64,000 nucleotides of DNA from Ceriagrion tenellum (GCA_963169105.1 OY720636.1:73148123-73212122); one strand, 5' to 3'; shown: positions 33,601-48,600, counted from the stretch's first letter. The notes: a model not told the origin generated them from the sequence alone. Made by a program: numbers and translations.

Positions 33601-36600
33601 TGCATAGAATAAAAACTGAAAAACTAGATTAAAATTAGCCAGTGTGTCCGCACACGCCATCTACCACCCAGAGATAAAATTTCTATGACGGGGACGAGTT
33701 TTCCTGTCTTCAGCAGCAAAGACCTAAAAGCAGCTTTGGACGAAATCACTCGTCCGTGACGTGATTTGACCCGACTTGTTGGGACGAGTTATCTCGTCCA
33801 CGTCAGGGAAGGGGTTTAATAGACCTATAAAATAACAATGAAAACTAGTAAATAAGGCAATCTAGCAGGTTCGATTCAAGGGCCATAACTTCTCCAAAAA
33901 CTGCAAGTGCCATTTACCAATTCAGAAATTAAGATGTTCAGGCAAACATTTCAGTTGAAGCAGGAAACAATGATTTGACCTGGTACACATGTTTCTGTTT
34001 TAAGGGTTACGAATAGATAAGTTAAGCTGGAATTTCCACAAAGAGAAATGAAGTAAAACATTGTGCTCAGCCATATGCCACATGAAAATCTAGCCAACTG
34101 TAATAAGGAGAAGTTCTAATCCCCACAAACATTGGTATTAATGAGTTATGAGATTAAATAACAAAGAGACACGTAACGCTAGTAAATCTATAAGACTAAT
34201 ATAATAAAAAACTTTAAATCAGAAATTATACCAACCTAGAGTAGCTGGCCCAGCGCTGAGGAGATTCACCTCGACTGTTACTCTTTTTACTGGGGGAAGT
34301 TGAGTTGCGCCTACTCCGACGATGGCGGTGACTACTATGATGGCTACCCTCATGTGTCCCATAATGGCTATTACTTCGAGACGATGAAGTAGAGGACTTA
34401 GCCAAAATGGAAGAATTACTACTAGGAATAGTTGTCAATGTAACAGCAGGTGGAGGGAGACTATTATGATTGGTCGCTGATGTGGAGGTGGAAGTTGCTG
34501 TTACAGCTATTGGTCCAGGGGCTGAAGGCACAGGGGAAGATGCTCTCGAGGAAGAAGCGGGACTTTCACCACCTCCAGGTGTGGCTGTGCCAGCTGTCCT
34601 TGCCTTGACACGAGCTTCTTGGTATTGTTTCATGAGCTCTTCCACTCGTCGCTCAAGCTCCTCTGCATTAGGCTACACAGAGAAATCAAATGAAAAGTGT
34701 TCTCAGAATGTCATGCATAATATGAAAAAAAATTTTTTCCTAATTGTGAGAGACATCAAATTGTAATGCTTCTGCATTCTTGGGCGTTGCTGGGTTGTTT
34801 TTTAATAAAACAGCTTCACTCTAACTCCAAATCGAGTAACTTACCAACAAAAACTTACAATGCAGAGAACACCCAAGAGTACAAGAACATTTGCTTGAAT
34901 ATTCAGAAATCCAAATTGAACACTAAATTATAATTTAACTTCAAAATCAAATGTGGTGGTAGATTGAGGAACAACATTTTAAAGGAACTTTCATTGCAGT
35001 GCTTAAACAAACTGCTGTGACTTACTTTTCATACAGCTTAAAACTTTAGAGGTGATTTCTAAAAATGCTTATGATAAAACCAATCAAGCAAACAAGAAAA
35101 AAATGAGTCACATTAGCCAAAGTGAAATCTTCCAGGCAGCTTCCATAAGGAAATATGTTCCGGGATATGAGGAGCTGAAGGAATGGTAAATTCATTAATC
35201 ACATCCCTCTCAGAATCACAATTCACCATACCCATTCATCCTGAGGGCTAGCAACATTAACTGAAACTTCAATTCACCCATGCCTAAGGAAGAATCTAGA
35301 TAACTTAATGAACAAATTATTGGCTAAAATGGATTGGTTCCTTTTCCACACGCATGATTTTTAAGAATTGACAGAGAAAGCACCTGTTATTCACCGTTTA
35401 ATATACCCTGTCTGAAACAATATGCCCCACTATACATCATTAAGAAGGTAATTTGTTGACAAGCAAATAATAGATACTACAGTTATCTTTTCACAACTCT
35501 CCTATCTGTATGGATGATATAGACCATGCGTTTCAAATTCAACCTGGCCTCCCACACTCATTCAGTCACCTGAATGCCCCATAGAAGTCAGACGCTTGCT
35601 TCAGGTTTCCCAAGGTAAAGCATGAAGATGTAAACCTAAATTCTGAGATAGAATTTGAATCCAATCCTTAAGAGCTGGCAATGATGCAGCCCATATGCAA
35701 CACAACCATGCCACTAAGAATAATTTTGCTTATCACCTTTGGCCTTTTGTAGAGGCGAAGAATGGTTTTGCAGACGTCTTGAATATCCACTTCTTTAACT
35801 CTAAACACCGCATACCATGGGGGATTCTTAGGAAGAGAAATCCTTAAGCGACGTGCAGTTAAATATATACAAGCACAAGCCACAGTCTCTGGTTGATAGC
35901 GTACAAAGACATCGGTTCGAAGAGAATCATTCATGTAATTCCTAAATGAGAGAAGAAAGTAATCACAAGGGGTAATTAATGATACATAATTTGCCAAACA
36001 ATGAAAAAAGCATGTTTCAACAGTTAAGGACAATAACTCATTTATATGACACCACAATGGAAATATATTTGACCAGAAAAGCAAGAGCTAGAAACACTTT
36101 TGTCCCATTTGTTTCAGCATTGGAGCTTAGAACATTGTCTACAAACAAAATGGCTAACTTAATTTGTTTTACAAAGTAATTAAGATTAGCAAGTCATTTT
36201 TTTACAACACAGACCAGATAAAAGAAAGGAGTACATTGGCTCTCCTCCTTAGAATATAATGTAATTCGATAAATTGAAACACTGTGTTTAACAGTTTGCT
36301 TGGAACCATTTTGCAAGATAACATACAACAGAAAATTTAAATCACTTGAAACTCTATACTATTCACTCACTTAATTTTCAGGTTCTGAGAGTAGTTCATT
36401 CTTTAAAGTTTAAAACCTGTGAACATCAAGTACTTTGAAAAATAGAAAGAAATTAAGTACAATGAAAATCAGTCTAACATCTTCTGTTAGAAATAGGCAA
36501 CTTGATATTCTATGGCTATCTATGAATAATGTTACATCTGTAAGGTCACTTTTTGATCCTTCCTTCCTGGTATGGTGAATAACATCATCATGACAATACC

Positions 36601-39600
36601 TTCCTAACTCTTAATGAGTTTATTTACATTTTCCAGCATGCTACAGATGGAATACTGTGGAAATAATATATTCCAAGTCTGATATTTGTAGAAGTGGGTT
36701 GGTACAAAGTGACAAAGCTGAGTCCATTCAAAGCTTTTACGACTGAGTCCCCAAAGAATACAAGCATATGTCCCATTTCATTAGTTATTCACAGAATGTA
36801 ATAGGACACAACCCATCTTATCAGTCACTGCAAGGTAAAGAGAATCAGAAAAGTCTTCCATTACCCACAAGGCTTGCACTCATTTAATACAGAATTACAG
36901 TAAGACACAGGTCATGTTCATATATGGCAATGGAAATTTTGCTCCTCAATAATACAATACACCTAGAGATTGAAACCGACACATCATTAAAAACACAAAC
37001 ATATGTGATTAAAATAATTCCCAACATCATCTACCCAAAGCAATTAAAAAGCAAGCTATTACGTAATACTAATAATAAATAACAAGTACAACAACCAAAT
37101 AACATATCCTTTAAAAAAAACTGTAAAAATGTCCATTCATTTAATCAATGATCACCATCACATTACCATTAGAAAAGTGGTTAACAAAAGCAATTTGCAA
37201 TTATTCCATGTTTCCTCACATTTACACAACTTTAGTCTCCCATAGTTAAAACAGCTGTAATTGTAGTGATCTAAAAGTAGAATAGCAGCAAAATATAGCT
37301 TAATATCTAGCACATACTACAGTAAACTCTCGTTATTACGAAGTTTATGGGACCAAAAAATCGGCGGTTCGTAACAACGTTGTTCGAATCAACGTAGTTT
37401 TTTTTACATAAACATCGCAAAAAATATCCATTTCTTCTTTTCTGACCTGTTTAACCTTTTGTGTGTAACAGCCATGCTGTGAAATGATATCAGACATGTA
37501 AATAACAATCAAATTATGCGCAAAGATGTGAAATCAAACAGTCTAATTTGTTGTTCGAAAATCATGCATCATGCTATTTTTGTAGTAATTGTCGCAAGCC
37601 GGGAAATTAATTCAGCTGGGAGATTAATTCCACGGAAAAACTACTCGGCTGCCTGTACAATTACTATGTGGTAAAATTAATACAGTAGAATTCCGAATTT
37701 AAGTATATCGATTTTATAGAAAATTTGATTTCGTTCAAGTTAGTAAGAGTCACAATTTCATAACATTTCAATGCATACATACGATGTGTAGGGATTTTGA
37801 GGCCAGAATTTCAGTACGCACAAAGATACATACTCAACGATGGAAACATGATGCTGAAACTTCACATGTGGCATAGTCATTCCCACAAGCCCGGACAGTT
37901 TCGCCAGGTCATTACTAAGCACTGATAACACATCGCTGATTCAGACTCGAGTGATTTTCCGGCCGATTGTTAGTGGTAACGCTAAGCTGCCGCTACCCGA
38001 GGGGAAGATGGACACATTTCGCCCACCGCACAGTCAAATTGGAAAGGGGGTTGGGAGCTAGGGACGGGAAAAGGGAGTGGGTGGAGCCAAGGCCAGGCCG
38101 GGAAGCTGGTTGGGGAGGGAGGATTAGCTGGGAATTGTGTAGGACCCCCTATTGGGTGAGTAACCTTCAGAAGAACAATAGAGGCATGAGATGTTGGGAA
38201 AGGGTGAAAGGGAAGAAGATAAGTACTTATTTTTCGTTTCTTCCCTTTCACCCCTCCTCGACCTCTCACACTCTCTCAGACTCCTTTCGAAGTGTAGTAA
38301 CTCAGTGGGAGTTCTGTACCCACAACCATGAATATATATTACGGATTCGGATGTTTGACATTGTTGCTTAGGCTACGTGTTGCGTAAATTTCCACTTATA
38401 GTTCACCCAGTCCTTGGTGCCACTTCGATTAGAGTCTTTTCTGTTGTTATTGTAAATAGACGTAGTTAATTGTTGCTTACATGATACTGTGGTGAATATT
38501 CAATAATGATCGAGGAGGTAAGAATTAATTGATGCTTAGAATATATCTGGCTATGCTTGTTATCTAAAATTTACTTTTTAAATGCTAGAGTGGAAATACC
38601 TATTACAGGATATCAGTATCAGAGGTTAATGAAACGTTCATCGTGTGCCGACTACGTTATTTGCCAGAATCCGATTATAATTGGAATGCATTAAGCCTGG
38701 TTTGCCTAAATAAAGAATTCCTTGCCTTGTTTTAAATGCCTTGTTTGAACAGAATTTGCTTCGTACCAGGCTGCAAAACAGGGTATGCATCTACGAGGAC
38801 CCAAAATAGGAGACTTGGATTGAAAAATAAGAATCTGTTCAAGGCAGCGATAAGTGCATTCCTTTGACCTACACTGCAGTGATGGCCATTGGGAATACTC
38901 ATGAAGTCACCTCGCATTATTATTAAATTTGGAGAGGAATTATATATATCTGTAGACCGTACGACATTAAAAAAGTGTATAATTACGTCCCTCGTGTATT
39001 ACTAAATTTTTCATCCACTACATCACGATTACTTGATTAAAAACCAATGTATATTCATGACAAACTGGTAAGACGTGTTTATTTTCAATCTGTCGACTGT
39101 ATTTACATTTGAACTTCCATCTTTTTCACTAGGCGGCACCACTTTCCAAAAAGTTGATTGTTTACCGAATTCAAGACAACAGTAATTGGCAACGAGATCC
39201 CAATCCATAATATATATTCATGCCCTCAACCCAGTTAAATAGCTTATGCGAAGTATCCATTGCATTTTAGTATATTTTATCCATTATATTTTAGTTCTCA
39301 AGCTCTTGGGCACAGTACGTGTGGCAAAGCTTCCTGATTTATAATGCAGCATCGTGCATAGCCGAATGAATGCCGTTATTTATGTGACAGACTTCGTAAT
39401 AAAGTATTTTTTGCTCCTGTGGGGACCGGGACTAAGGTTTGTGATTTCGTAATATAGTTTCTTTACCATACATTTAGATACCCCTATCGTCAGGACCAAC
39501 AATTTGCTTCGTAAGAACGAAAACTTTGTATACACGTTGTTTGTAATAAGGAGAGTCTACTGTATAGTACTTTCACACGAGTAAAATTTCAGCATGACGA

Positions 39601-42600
39601 ACACACAGCTCACTCAAGGCACAGTAACTTTACCCTGCTTTTTTACATTAGTATAAATTCCACTCCGCACTTGATTACACTCTATTTCTGGAATTGACCA
39701 CAACACCAGAAAATATTATGGAACGACATCCCTTACCAGAAACATGCTCTAAACAAAACCGCACAGTGATGCAAAACCAAGCTAGAATTAATATACTTAG
39801 AATGTATATACAAAAATTAAGTATATTTCACACAAATGGCCATTGTTATATCTAAGTTACACTGCCTTAAATAAATTATTTAAACTATGTACCAATAAAT
39901 ACAAATTGTATTTCACTATACATTATTTAAATAAACCCTAAATCAACAAGATAATCTCTAATTCCCTTATTTCCATAGCTAGAAAACTAATATAGGCCTA
40001 CAATCTACAATTTTCTATTATCCAAGAAATTCTAACTCAACTTAAAATATAGGTAGAGTAAGTGAACAAATACAGTGCACATCTTCAAGTATTAGATGTC
40101 AAACATCTTACTTCTTTGGCATTTGAAAATCTTACTTGGACACATCACCGACAAGGAGTCATTTAAGAAATCAGTAAGATTTTAATTATATAGTTTTGCC
40201 ATATTGGTACATTTCATCACGTGGGATTATTGATACTCACTAATAATATATTGTTCTTCATTAATACTTAGGTACTCCTTTTGTTGAATTTTATGTAGTT
40301 AGTTAACAACAATAATTTCAATTAAAAATACTTAATCAAGAAAATGATATTTCAATAAATTAATTATTTTTGGGGCCCGTTTTGTCCGCATTATAAAGGT
40401 TTATAATCATAATCTATTATTAGCTATGAAACAGTTTTCTTCCCGTATTGCCCTTCAGAAATGCAGTTATAGCTCAAATGCAATCAGGTCAGACTATTGG
40501 TATTAGTTCAAATTGAGCACAACAACCATAAAATAAAATCCAAATGAACTAACTCATTTCAATTAAAAGTTATCACAATACGATCAATGCATGTAATAAC
40601 TTAAGTATACAGCACTCTTTATTTACAATTACACAATGTGAAAAAAGCAAGAGCAAAAAACAAAACCAGGGAATTGAGTATTTGCACACTTTTTGTAAAC
40701 AACAGCAAATACTACTGTAGGGCATTAAAAAACTAAATACAACATTTGATAGTTGTACATATCCTACTTTTAAATAATAAGCGATTAAAAATTGTAATTT
40801 AGGCCTTGTGCTCAGATGGACTGTGGCCATATTGCCTCAGCCATGACACCTCTGACACCATGATCTCAGCCGTTGCTATTGGGTTTGTTTACGTAGATAT
40901 TTTCTGTGTTTGGTGGTAAATATTAACCACTTCCCTAACGAATTAACTTGAGGTGTGCGGTCAAAAAAACATCACATTTTTGTTATTCATGAATATACAA
41001 AATAACTTATGCGAATAATAGCACTCTGAAACCTTTTTTAAACTACTTTGTTTAAACTTTAAAATTTATCGAATTTTACCAAAATTTATGCACTATTTGT
41101 GCTATAGACATAATTTCTCTTTATTTTTTTGAAATAAAAATGTTTTGTTTATTTTCACGAGAAAATATATTGTGAAGCTATTATTTTACGCTAATAAAAT
41201 ACCTGCACTTCAAAAAATTAAGTCCTCAAATGTTTTTTGCCGTACGTCAAATCCTAAAACAAATGCAAACAATCAGTTCACAATGGAGACAGTGATAGTT
41301 AGTTTCCTTTCTAAGTTAATTTTTCCTCGTGCATCTCTCTTTCGATAACATTGGAAACACTGTTTGGTGGGGTTACTTTCTGTTTGAAGGAATTGCTTCA
41401 GAAAAATTTGGATGTAACCCGTCGTGGGTGAGTCATTGAGGGTGGCCAACCCACACATGGGGTTACAATACTTGCGCGATACGCATCTATTTGATGCTCA
41501 ATCAGCCTAAGATGGAAGTCTAAATGCACTTTACTCCCACCAGTAATGCAGTAGAGAACAAAATGGTTTCATATGGAAAGTTCTAGCAGGTGAATTTTTT
41601 TTTTTTTTTTTAACCCGTTATGAGGTACGAAGTAATCAGTGGTATTGGTCCACATGGTCCACTCTTCCCATCGAGTCATTACAGTCCACAACGACCATTG
41701 TTATTAATTTCTTTTCCCTCTCTTCACCTCACTTTCCATGGCACAGTTATGCACTGATGACAGCAGTGACACCACCTTCTCATCTTTCTACTACATCTCC
41801 ATTAGCTTTCCTTTTGAGAGGGCTGCCACTTCCCCCTTTTTCATTTTTTTCCTTTCAGCACCATTAGTATTCCTCACCTTGTTTTCATCAGTCCCCTAGG
41901 CATAGGGAAAACTCAGCTAACGCAGGAGACATATGGATATTGTCCGTGGTCAAGCAATATCCTTTGTTGAGTAGTGGCTTCATCAGTGACATCACAACTT
42001 GTGATGACATGGGATTATAGCCCAAGTCCTGATCGAGAACAGTTCCCTTCCCATATATATATCACACTCGACCACACATATCTGCTCTCTGACTTGCATA
42101 GTAACAAAAATTTGATGCCAAAGTGAGTCTGTTTCACCAGCATGAACTAATTCCATCCCAATCCACCCTTGATAGGTCTTTCATCAATGGTAACATCCCT
42201 CTCTAGGGTGTAGAGCGCCTTGAACTTCCCCTCAAATTTCTTGTGAACCTTCCAGATTTTGTCCAGTTTGGCATTCAGGTGGGTTTGGAGATCATTATCG
42301 GCATTATAAACAAAGTACAGATGCTGTCTTATTTTCAAATCTCCAGTAAAATATTGTCTGGCCAAACCATGGAGGTGAAAGCATGGATCACATCAACCAA
42401 TAATACTCCATACATCGCTTTCGCACAGTGCTCTGTAATATTACAGGAGCCAAAAATACCCGAATCTCTGCGGTGATGATGCGCCACTGACTTTCGCCAC
42501 CATTACTCCCCTAGTTTCTGGTCAGACCGTGCATCAACCCTTCTATGTTTCTGATCTGACCGCGCATCGTTACCCTGATTGCTTTTGGCCGGCGCCTAGC

Positions 42601-45600
42601 GGCCGGAAGGTGCACGGTTCTGATTTCAACTGGGATGAGTGAATGCCTATAGTGTGGAATTACCCTGTGCCACACAAACCAGGGATGGCTTGCTTAGTAT
42701 TTTGTAGATGTAGATAGGCGATCCCGCATTATTTTCCAATGAGGAACTAACATAACGATTGGTTTAAATTAACATCTTCACATCGTTTGAATTCCCCACA
42801 CATAAGGGAAAAGGGTTAGTAAATAACACACAGCTCATGAGAGTCAAAAACCCAGGTTCCTGTCAATACTTGTTACTTGACAAATAGGGATGTTGCCAAT
42901 TGTTCCATCTTGTTGCAGTAGGTAAGTTTCAGATTGTGTTAGGCCCCGAGATAACCACCCTCAACTACAGCTATTAATACCAATTCTTAGTTCTATTCTA
43001 TACTACACTATGACAAATCTCCTAGCATAAGGTTTAACAAAAAATTTATAAACATAGTCAAAGAAGTTTAAAATAATTAATCATTTAATCATAGAATTAA
43101 TGTGTTGCTTCTGACACCAGCATCTAAAAAAGGCAGTAGGAGGAGAAAACATTTCATAGATAACTCAAAAACTTAGAACACATCCATGATCCCAGTTATC
43201 CCTTTAATCATAAAAATCTAGGATTGCAATCTTATGAAGTACAGGGTGGGGCAGAATGGACTTTTTTTTAAAATGACTTCCCATCTTTAATTCAATTCCT
43301 GTGGGAAGAAACAAATATATATTTGCTATTGTCTGAAAAAGGATTATTATTTGTTTGGGAAAACACATTTTTGACATGCAAAAATTGATTTTAGTACCTG
43401 GAGATAAATAATAATATTTCAAATCAGGGAGTCCATTCTGCCCCACCCTGTACAATTGACCCGTGCCACATACAGCTCAATAACAACGGGTTCACTTCAT
43501 GAACATTCCAGTGAAGATGATTGGTCAATATGACCGTTAATCCTAGTAAATCTCAATCCAAGAGTCTGGTCACATTTGGTAACAGATTATTATACTTGAA
43601 TCATAAATCTCTGATTGACTGGATAATCAACCCAAAGTTGAGACATCTAGTTCTCAAAACCCAGGTAACTGATTATTAGGAACACTGCAGATCAATCTGT
43701 AGTTAATAATGGAAATTTTCATCTAAGAAGAGAAAAGTGAAGGAATTTAGAATTCATGAACTTGGTACTTAGATACTGGTGATTAACTTAAGAATATTGA
43801 GAGAAGCCTCATATGCAACTAGTACATGGCTCAGACAGCTCACGTAAGATGGTTAAAGGTGAATCACAAAAAGGTGCTGGTCATGAGGTACGACAAGGCT
43901 ACCTATCACGGCCTTCGCTATTTAACATTAATGTAAAGGACATGGTGAGAGGGATGGGAAGTTGTACAATTGAAAAAATGAGGACAATTGATAATGACTG
44001 TTAGATTCACTGACTATCAGGCATTAGTTAGTTGATCATTCAAAGAAGAGCAGATATTGGTGGATGAATGAGAAACTCACAGCTAGTAATATGGAATGAA
44101 GAGTAGTCATAATAAAAGCAAAGTAGCAATATTTTTTATAAAGACTAAGGAAACAAGACAGAATGAAAGAGGACACAAACATGAAGTAAGAACTATTTCA
44201 TAACATGGGTAGAAGACAATGGACAGAGGTCTTGGCATTCATCATCAGAAGACAAATATGCAAAAGAGGCACACCAATGACACAAAAAGGTGGACAATAT
44301 ATTTCCACAATCACGAAAAAAGCAGCCTTTACATCAGGTGTTTTAACCCTTTCCCTACGAAGGCCTTGTATACACGGCTTGAATTTTTCTTCGCTAAAGA
44401 ACGAAGGCCGTGTATACAAGGCGTGAATTTTTCTTCGCTAAAGGCCGAAGTCCGTGTATACAAGGCTTTGCGGTCAAGCACGCCAAAAGGGTCCCAAGCG
44501 TCATTAGAGACTCCACGCGCTAGAGGTCCGACCCTTTCTCATTGTCCATGTGGGGATTATCTCAGCCCTTTCCCGCACTAAATGTCCCCCTCAAGGAAGG
44601 TCCTCACGGTCAACTATTTGTTTATATGTTGGAATAACTAAAAACGTACTTGTTGAATTTATTGGAAATCAATGCTAAGAATTACATTCTCGATGTTCTT
44701 CTGTTCGGTTCAAAATTTTAAACGGAATTCTATCGTTTATATTAACGGAGTTCATCACCACTTTGGAAAAATTTTGGAGACGTTAAGGTTAGATGTTAAA
44801 CTGTAATAGTTGAATCATACAAGCAAATTCACTTTGGAGTATGAAGTTCTTTGCCGTGAGCCAAAATTACAGTTACAGTCCATTTTTCAAAAATCTCTCC
44901 ACAGAACCTATAAATACAAATGCACTATAAATGCATTTCGCAATAAACACAAATAAATGCGTATCCTCAAAATGCGAGTGATGAGAGAGTGGATTTGGCC
45001 ATCAAGGATCTAAAATATGTGAATATCTGAAAGTGCAAATACCTAGGAATATGCGACGTGTATTGAAAGTTGTCATTCCCCTTGAAGTATTTGTTGGTCT
45101 TTGATACAATGCGCTTTTGCTGAAAACCGTAAAAATAACCGTAGAACTTCGTTTAAAATTTCTAAAGGCAGTGCAAAATGAAAGGTATACATTGGTGTAC
45201 TGACATTCCCTGCAAAATCAACAATTTAAAAAAATGTAAATCACCTTAGTAACACTAATCTGACCGCATAAATACACCGCGATGGGCTACCTTCGGGAAA
45301 AGGGTCGAAGATTATATCTGGTCAGTTGCCGAGAAAAGGGTCCGGCACCCCGCTAGGCAAGGTCATTAAGCGTAGGAAGCGACTACCTGGACGATTTCTT
45401 GCCGCGAGAGAGCTCCGTACAGGGCGAAGAAAGAAATGCTATAAGCATTTGTACAGCCAAAACCATCTTTCCGTGAAGGAGTCCGGCGCGAAAGGGTTAA
45501 CTATCACAAATTGATTAAACACAAACACTCATGTAAAAGAGGTGAAATATCCACATTGGTGGGACTTGAATCCACGACCTTCCCTTAAGCAGGCAATAAG

Positions 45601-48600
45601 CAGGTTGCAGATGTTGGCGAAATTGGGTGGAATGGAGAAGGTAAGTTGGACAGAGAGGAAGACTGACAAACAAGTGCTCAGCATGGCTAATGAGAAGGAA
45701 CTGCATGAGAAGACTGAAGGTGCAGTACGTGGTTGGAGCAGACAATAAGGAGCAAGGGCATGACAAAGGCACAGACAGCAGAAAAGCTGTTGTATGGGAG
45801 GGGATGAAAATTGATAATTTGATTAGATGGGATAGAGTGTTATGGGATGTATGCAGATATGAAAAATCAAGTCATGTAAAGGCTCTTAGAGGCCTTTGCC
45901 AGAGGTAGTATAGAGTAAGATGTTACTCTCTTATATCTGTACTCAATCACTGTTCACCTCTAATAATAAACTTCATTTGGCTCCAACACAATGAGCATAA
46001 TTTCCCACTCCACCTACATCATAGACATGTGGACGATGTATCTCAATCTTTCTAATCATCTACTTTAATAGAACTTTACCGTAGCTTGTGAGGCTGTTAA
46101 AGTTAATGATGAACTTCAACAGTAAAACCTAGAAAAGGCAATAAAATAGTTAATACGTATTGTTATTGCATACTTCAAAAACTTTTACAAGAGATTTTTC
46201 TGCTCAGTTAGGATTGAAACATACAGTGTATGAATAACAGTTTGATAGGCGAGTATTAATCAAATTTGCAGATATGATACCCAACGGCACGAGAAATTGA
46301 CACATACATGTTCTGGAGCTAACAATTCATTTCTGTGTACTATATTCAGTCAGCCAGTAACACTTGGTACACAAAAAGTCACTGAGCTACAATACTGTTA
46401 ATACAACATAAGCCCAAGGAACAAGAGTGCTCAAATTAGAAATTCAATGACAAGTCATAAAATTTCACTTAACTATTACAGTAGAGCGTCAACAAACCAG
46501 ACATCAAAAATCCGGATTCACATCTAGCGAAAAATAAGTTGAAGTGAATGTAATGTACATATTTGTCAAAGACATTGGTGCAGGACGTATTACAGTATGT
46601 TACATAAAATTACTACGTAATAAGTTCATATAAATTGTTTTATTTATCTGCTCTAATTATTTAACTGCAGTACTAAAATGAATGACTGTTTTTGGAGTTT
46701 TTAGCGAAGTTTCTTATTATTTAAGGCATCAAACGGCCTTTTTTTGGTTCTATTCGCATAACCGGACTTTTTAATATTCCGCACTGGGTCCGGAAACAAT
46801 TGAACCGGATTATCGACGCTCTACTGAACATACACAAGCACATAATCTGAATTTTTAAGACCAACGTTTTGGTAATAAAATAGGCAATTAAACTAATTAC
46901 ACGAGTAAAACTTGATTGCTAAATATTAGCATGAAAAAATTTCATAACTCTTCCCCAGACCACAGGGCTTCAACACACTGTAATACAGTGATCTCGAAAT
47001 TCACCGAAATCATACGCTGAATGAAGGAAGAGAGCATGTATGCTAATCCCTAGACCAAAAAGTAAATGCACGATGAGTTTATTACACTGTCTTCAGTTGA
47101 TGATCATAACTTTTATTTGACGATTTAGTGTGGGCCTTTTTTTTTAATTTTGCGATAAGAATCAAAGTGGCTAACATCTGGTGTAACAGAGGAGCGTAAA
47201 AAAAACTAAATGCATTAGATATCCCCAAGTGCCTACACCAGCTTCAGTCATTATGTTTTCATCATGTTGATTGCTAGTCAGACTTCTGTGAATATATTTT
47301 GTAGTGAATGAGCTCAACCAATCATTTTACTGTAATGTCCTGATTAATTTTAAGAATATATAGGGTTGCAAAAACCAGAGATTATGAAACTCAAGGTCTT
47401 TTCCAAGATAACAATTCCAATTTTCCAGGTGATGCTACCCATTTTGTCAAAAGTATAAATTTAAAAGAAGGTGCAAGAATAGCATCACAACACATTAACA
47501 CTATCAATGCACAAGGACGTTCTGGAACATCCTGTGGGTGCTATCGGGTGACTCAGGACGTTCTAGAATGTCCACGTTCAATCCATTCTTTACGGCCGGC
47601 CAGTGGACTCGAGTTATTCGCAAGGCGATCTGCAGCCGCTTGTGACAGGAATATCTATGCACCCCAGGGGTTTTAAAAATGTTTGAACCTTTCCCTGCCA
47701 ATACACAGCTAACCCTGCAGCATGGATGACCACATCAATTTTTGAAAACTTTTTGAGAGGGTAAGATGCCAAACTGGGCAGCAAAAATAGAAAAATTTTG
47801 CTTTTTGTCGACCATTGTGCTGCTCATCCAATTGATACAAGATACCTAAGAAACATCAGGGTTGAAATCTTCCCGGCAAACACGCAGAGTCACCTTCACC
47901 CCCTTGACCAAGGCATCAGCCAATGTTTCAAGCAAATATAGAACACTGCCGGTACAAAAGAGGCTGGCCACCTTACAAACAGCTGAGTGGAAGATAGACG
48001 TTATGCATGCGATGCACTTTGGCAAATATGCTAGGGATTTCGTGAGCAAAGAAAACATAACCAGTTGTTTTAAAGCAGCTGGATTTAGTCGTGTGGGGTC
48101 AGACATATCGGTTGACATGACACAACAGGCAGAACTGACTCCTTTTCCTCTCGAGGAGCGGCATCAGATTGCAAGGTATGTCTATGGATAGACTAACCTT
48201 ACCCTTTGTGAAGAACCACTTACTGGACGAAGAATCCACGTGATCGTTCCTGGCTAACAGAAATCAGCACACGGATTCCGAGGTAAAATCTACGGCAGCA
48301 TTCGTTAAGCAGTCCAAATGCGGAAAGAATAATATCGGAAAGAATAACCCTTGAAATGTACCGAAGACTGACATAGCTGAGGTAACAAATGAAAATAAAT
48401 ATTACAAGCCTTATATTCGCTGTCACAACTGCGGTAAACCAGGTCATGTAAGGGCTGAGTGCCGGAATGGTAAAAACAAAAGAGGACAAATTCACGCAGC
48501 CGAGGAGGTTGCGGAACCAGAAGACTATGGAATCACCTTGGCAGCGCATGCGGAATCGGAAGACAAGGAGAAGTCCATGGAGGAAGAAATATAGGAGGAA

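Larger units (their letters stand above)
29890..33819 (-). mobile_element. piggyBac element with TTAA ends, inactivated
   Basis: TTAA at 29890-29893 is followed by CCCCTTCTCTGATGC. The other end reads ACGTCAGGGAAGGGG before a TTAA at 33816-33819, giving imperfect terminal inverted repeats with TTAA duplication. The transposase reads on the minus strand from an acidic N-terminus (ATG at 31939, MESDSESISDVEVEE) to a stop at 30438. It has the family signatures REVSAPEIRVFLALIMLQGI, DRDVTVDES (first catalytic Asp), LLCESKSGYVW, NNKMWGVDRVDQH (last catalytic Asp) and WNSFVLYQKSGGRKSHLDYR. The middle Asp, expected at the 'VTDN.YT' site, is lost (reads VVTHFLY near 30965). Frameshifts and an 88-bp insertion at 31173-31260 also break it. 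Subterminal GGGACGAGTT repeats occur near 33690-33800. It sits in cyclin L intron 6. Confidence 0.9.

Noticed and set aside
37967..38371. 134-aa plus-strand frame in the GC-rich block
   Set aside because: Low-complexity purine-rich translation, overlapping an equally long minus frame; no domain or splice context.
47504..47701. 65-aa minus-strand frame beside the pogo fragment
   Set aside because: No motif seen; it lies upstream of the plus-strand transposase and probably in element or flank DNA.
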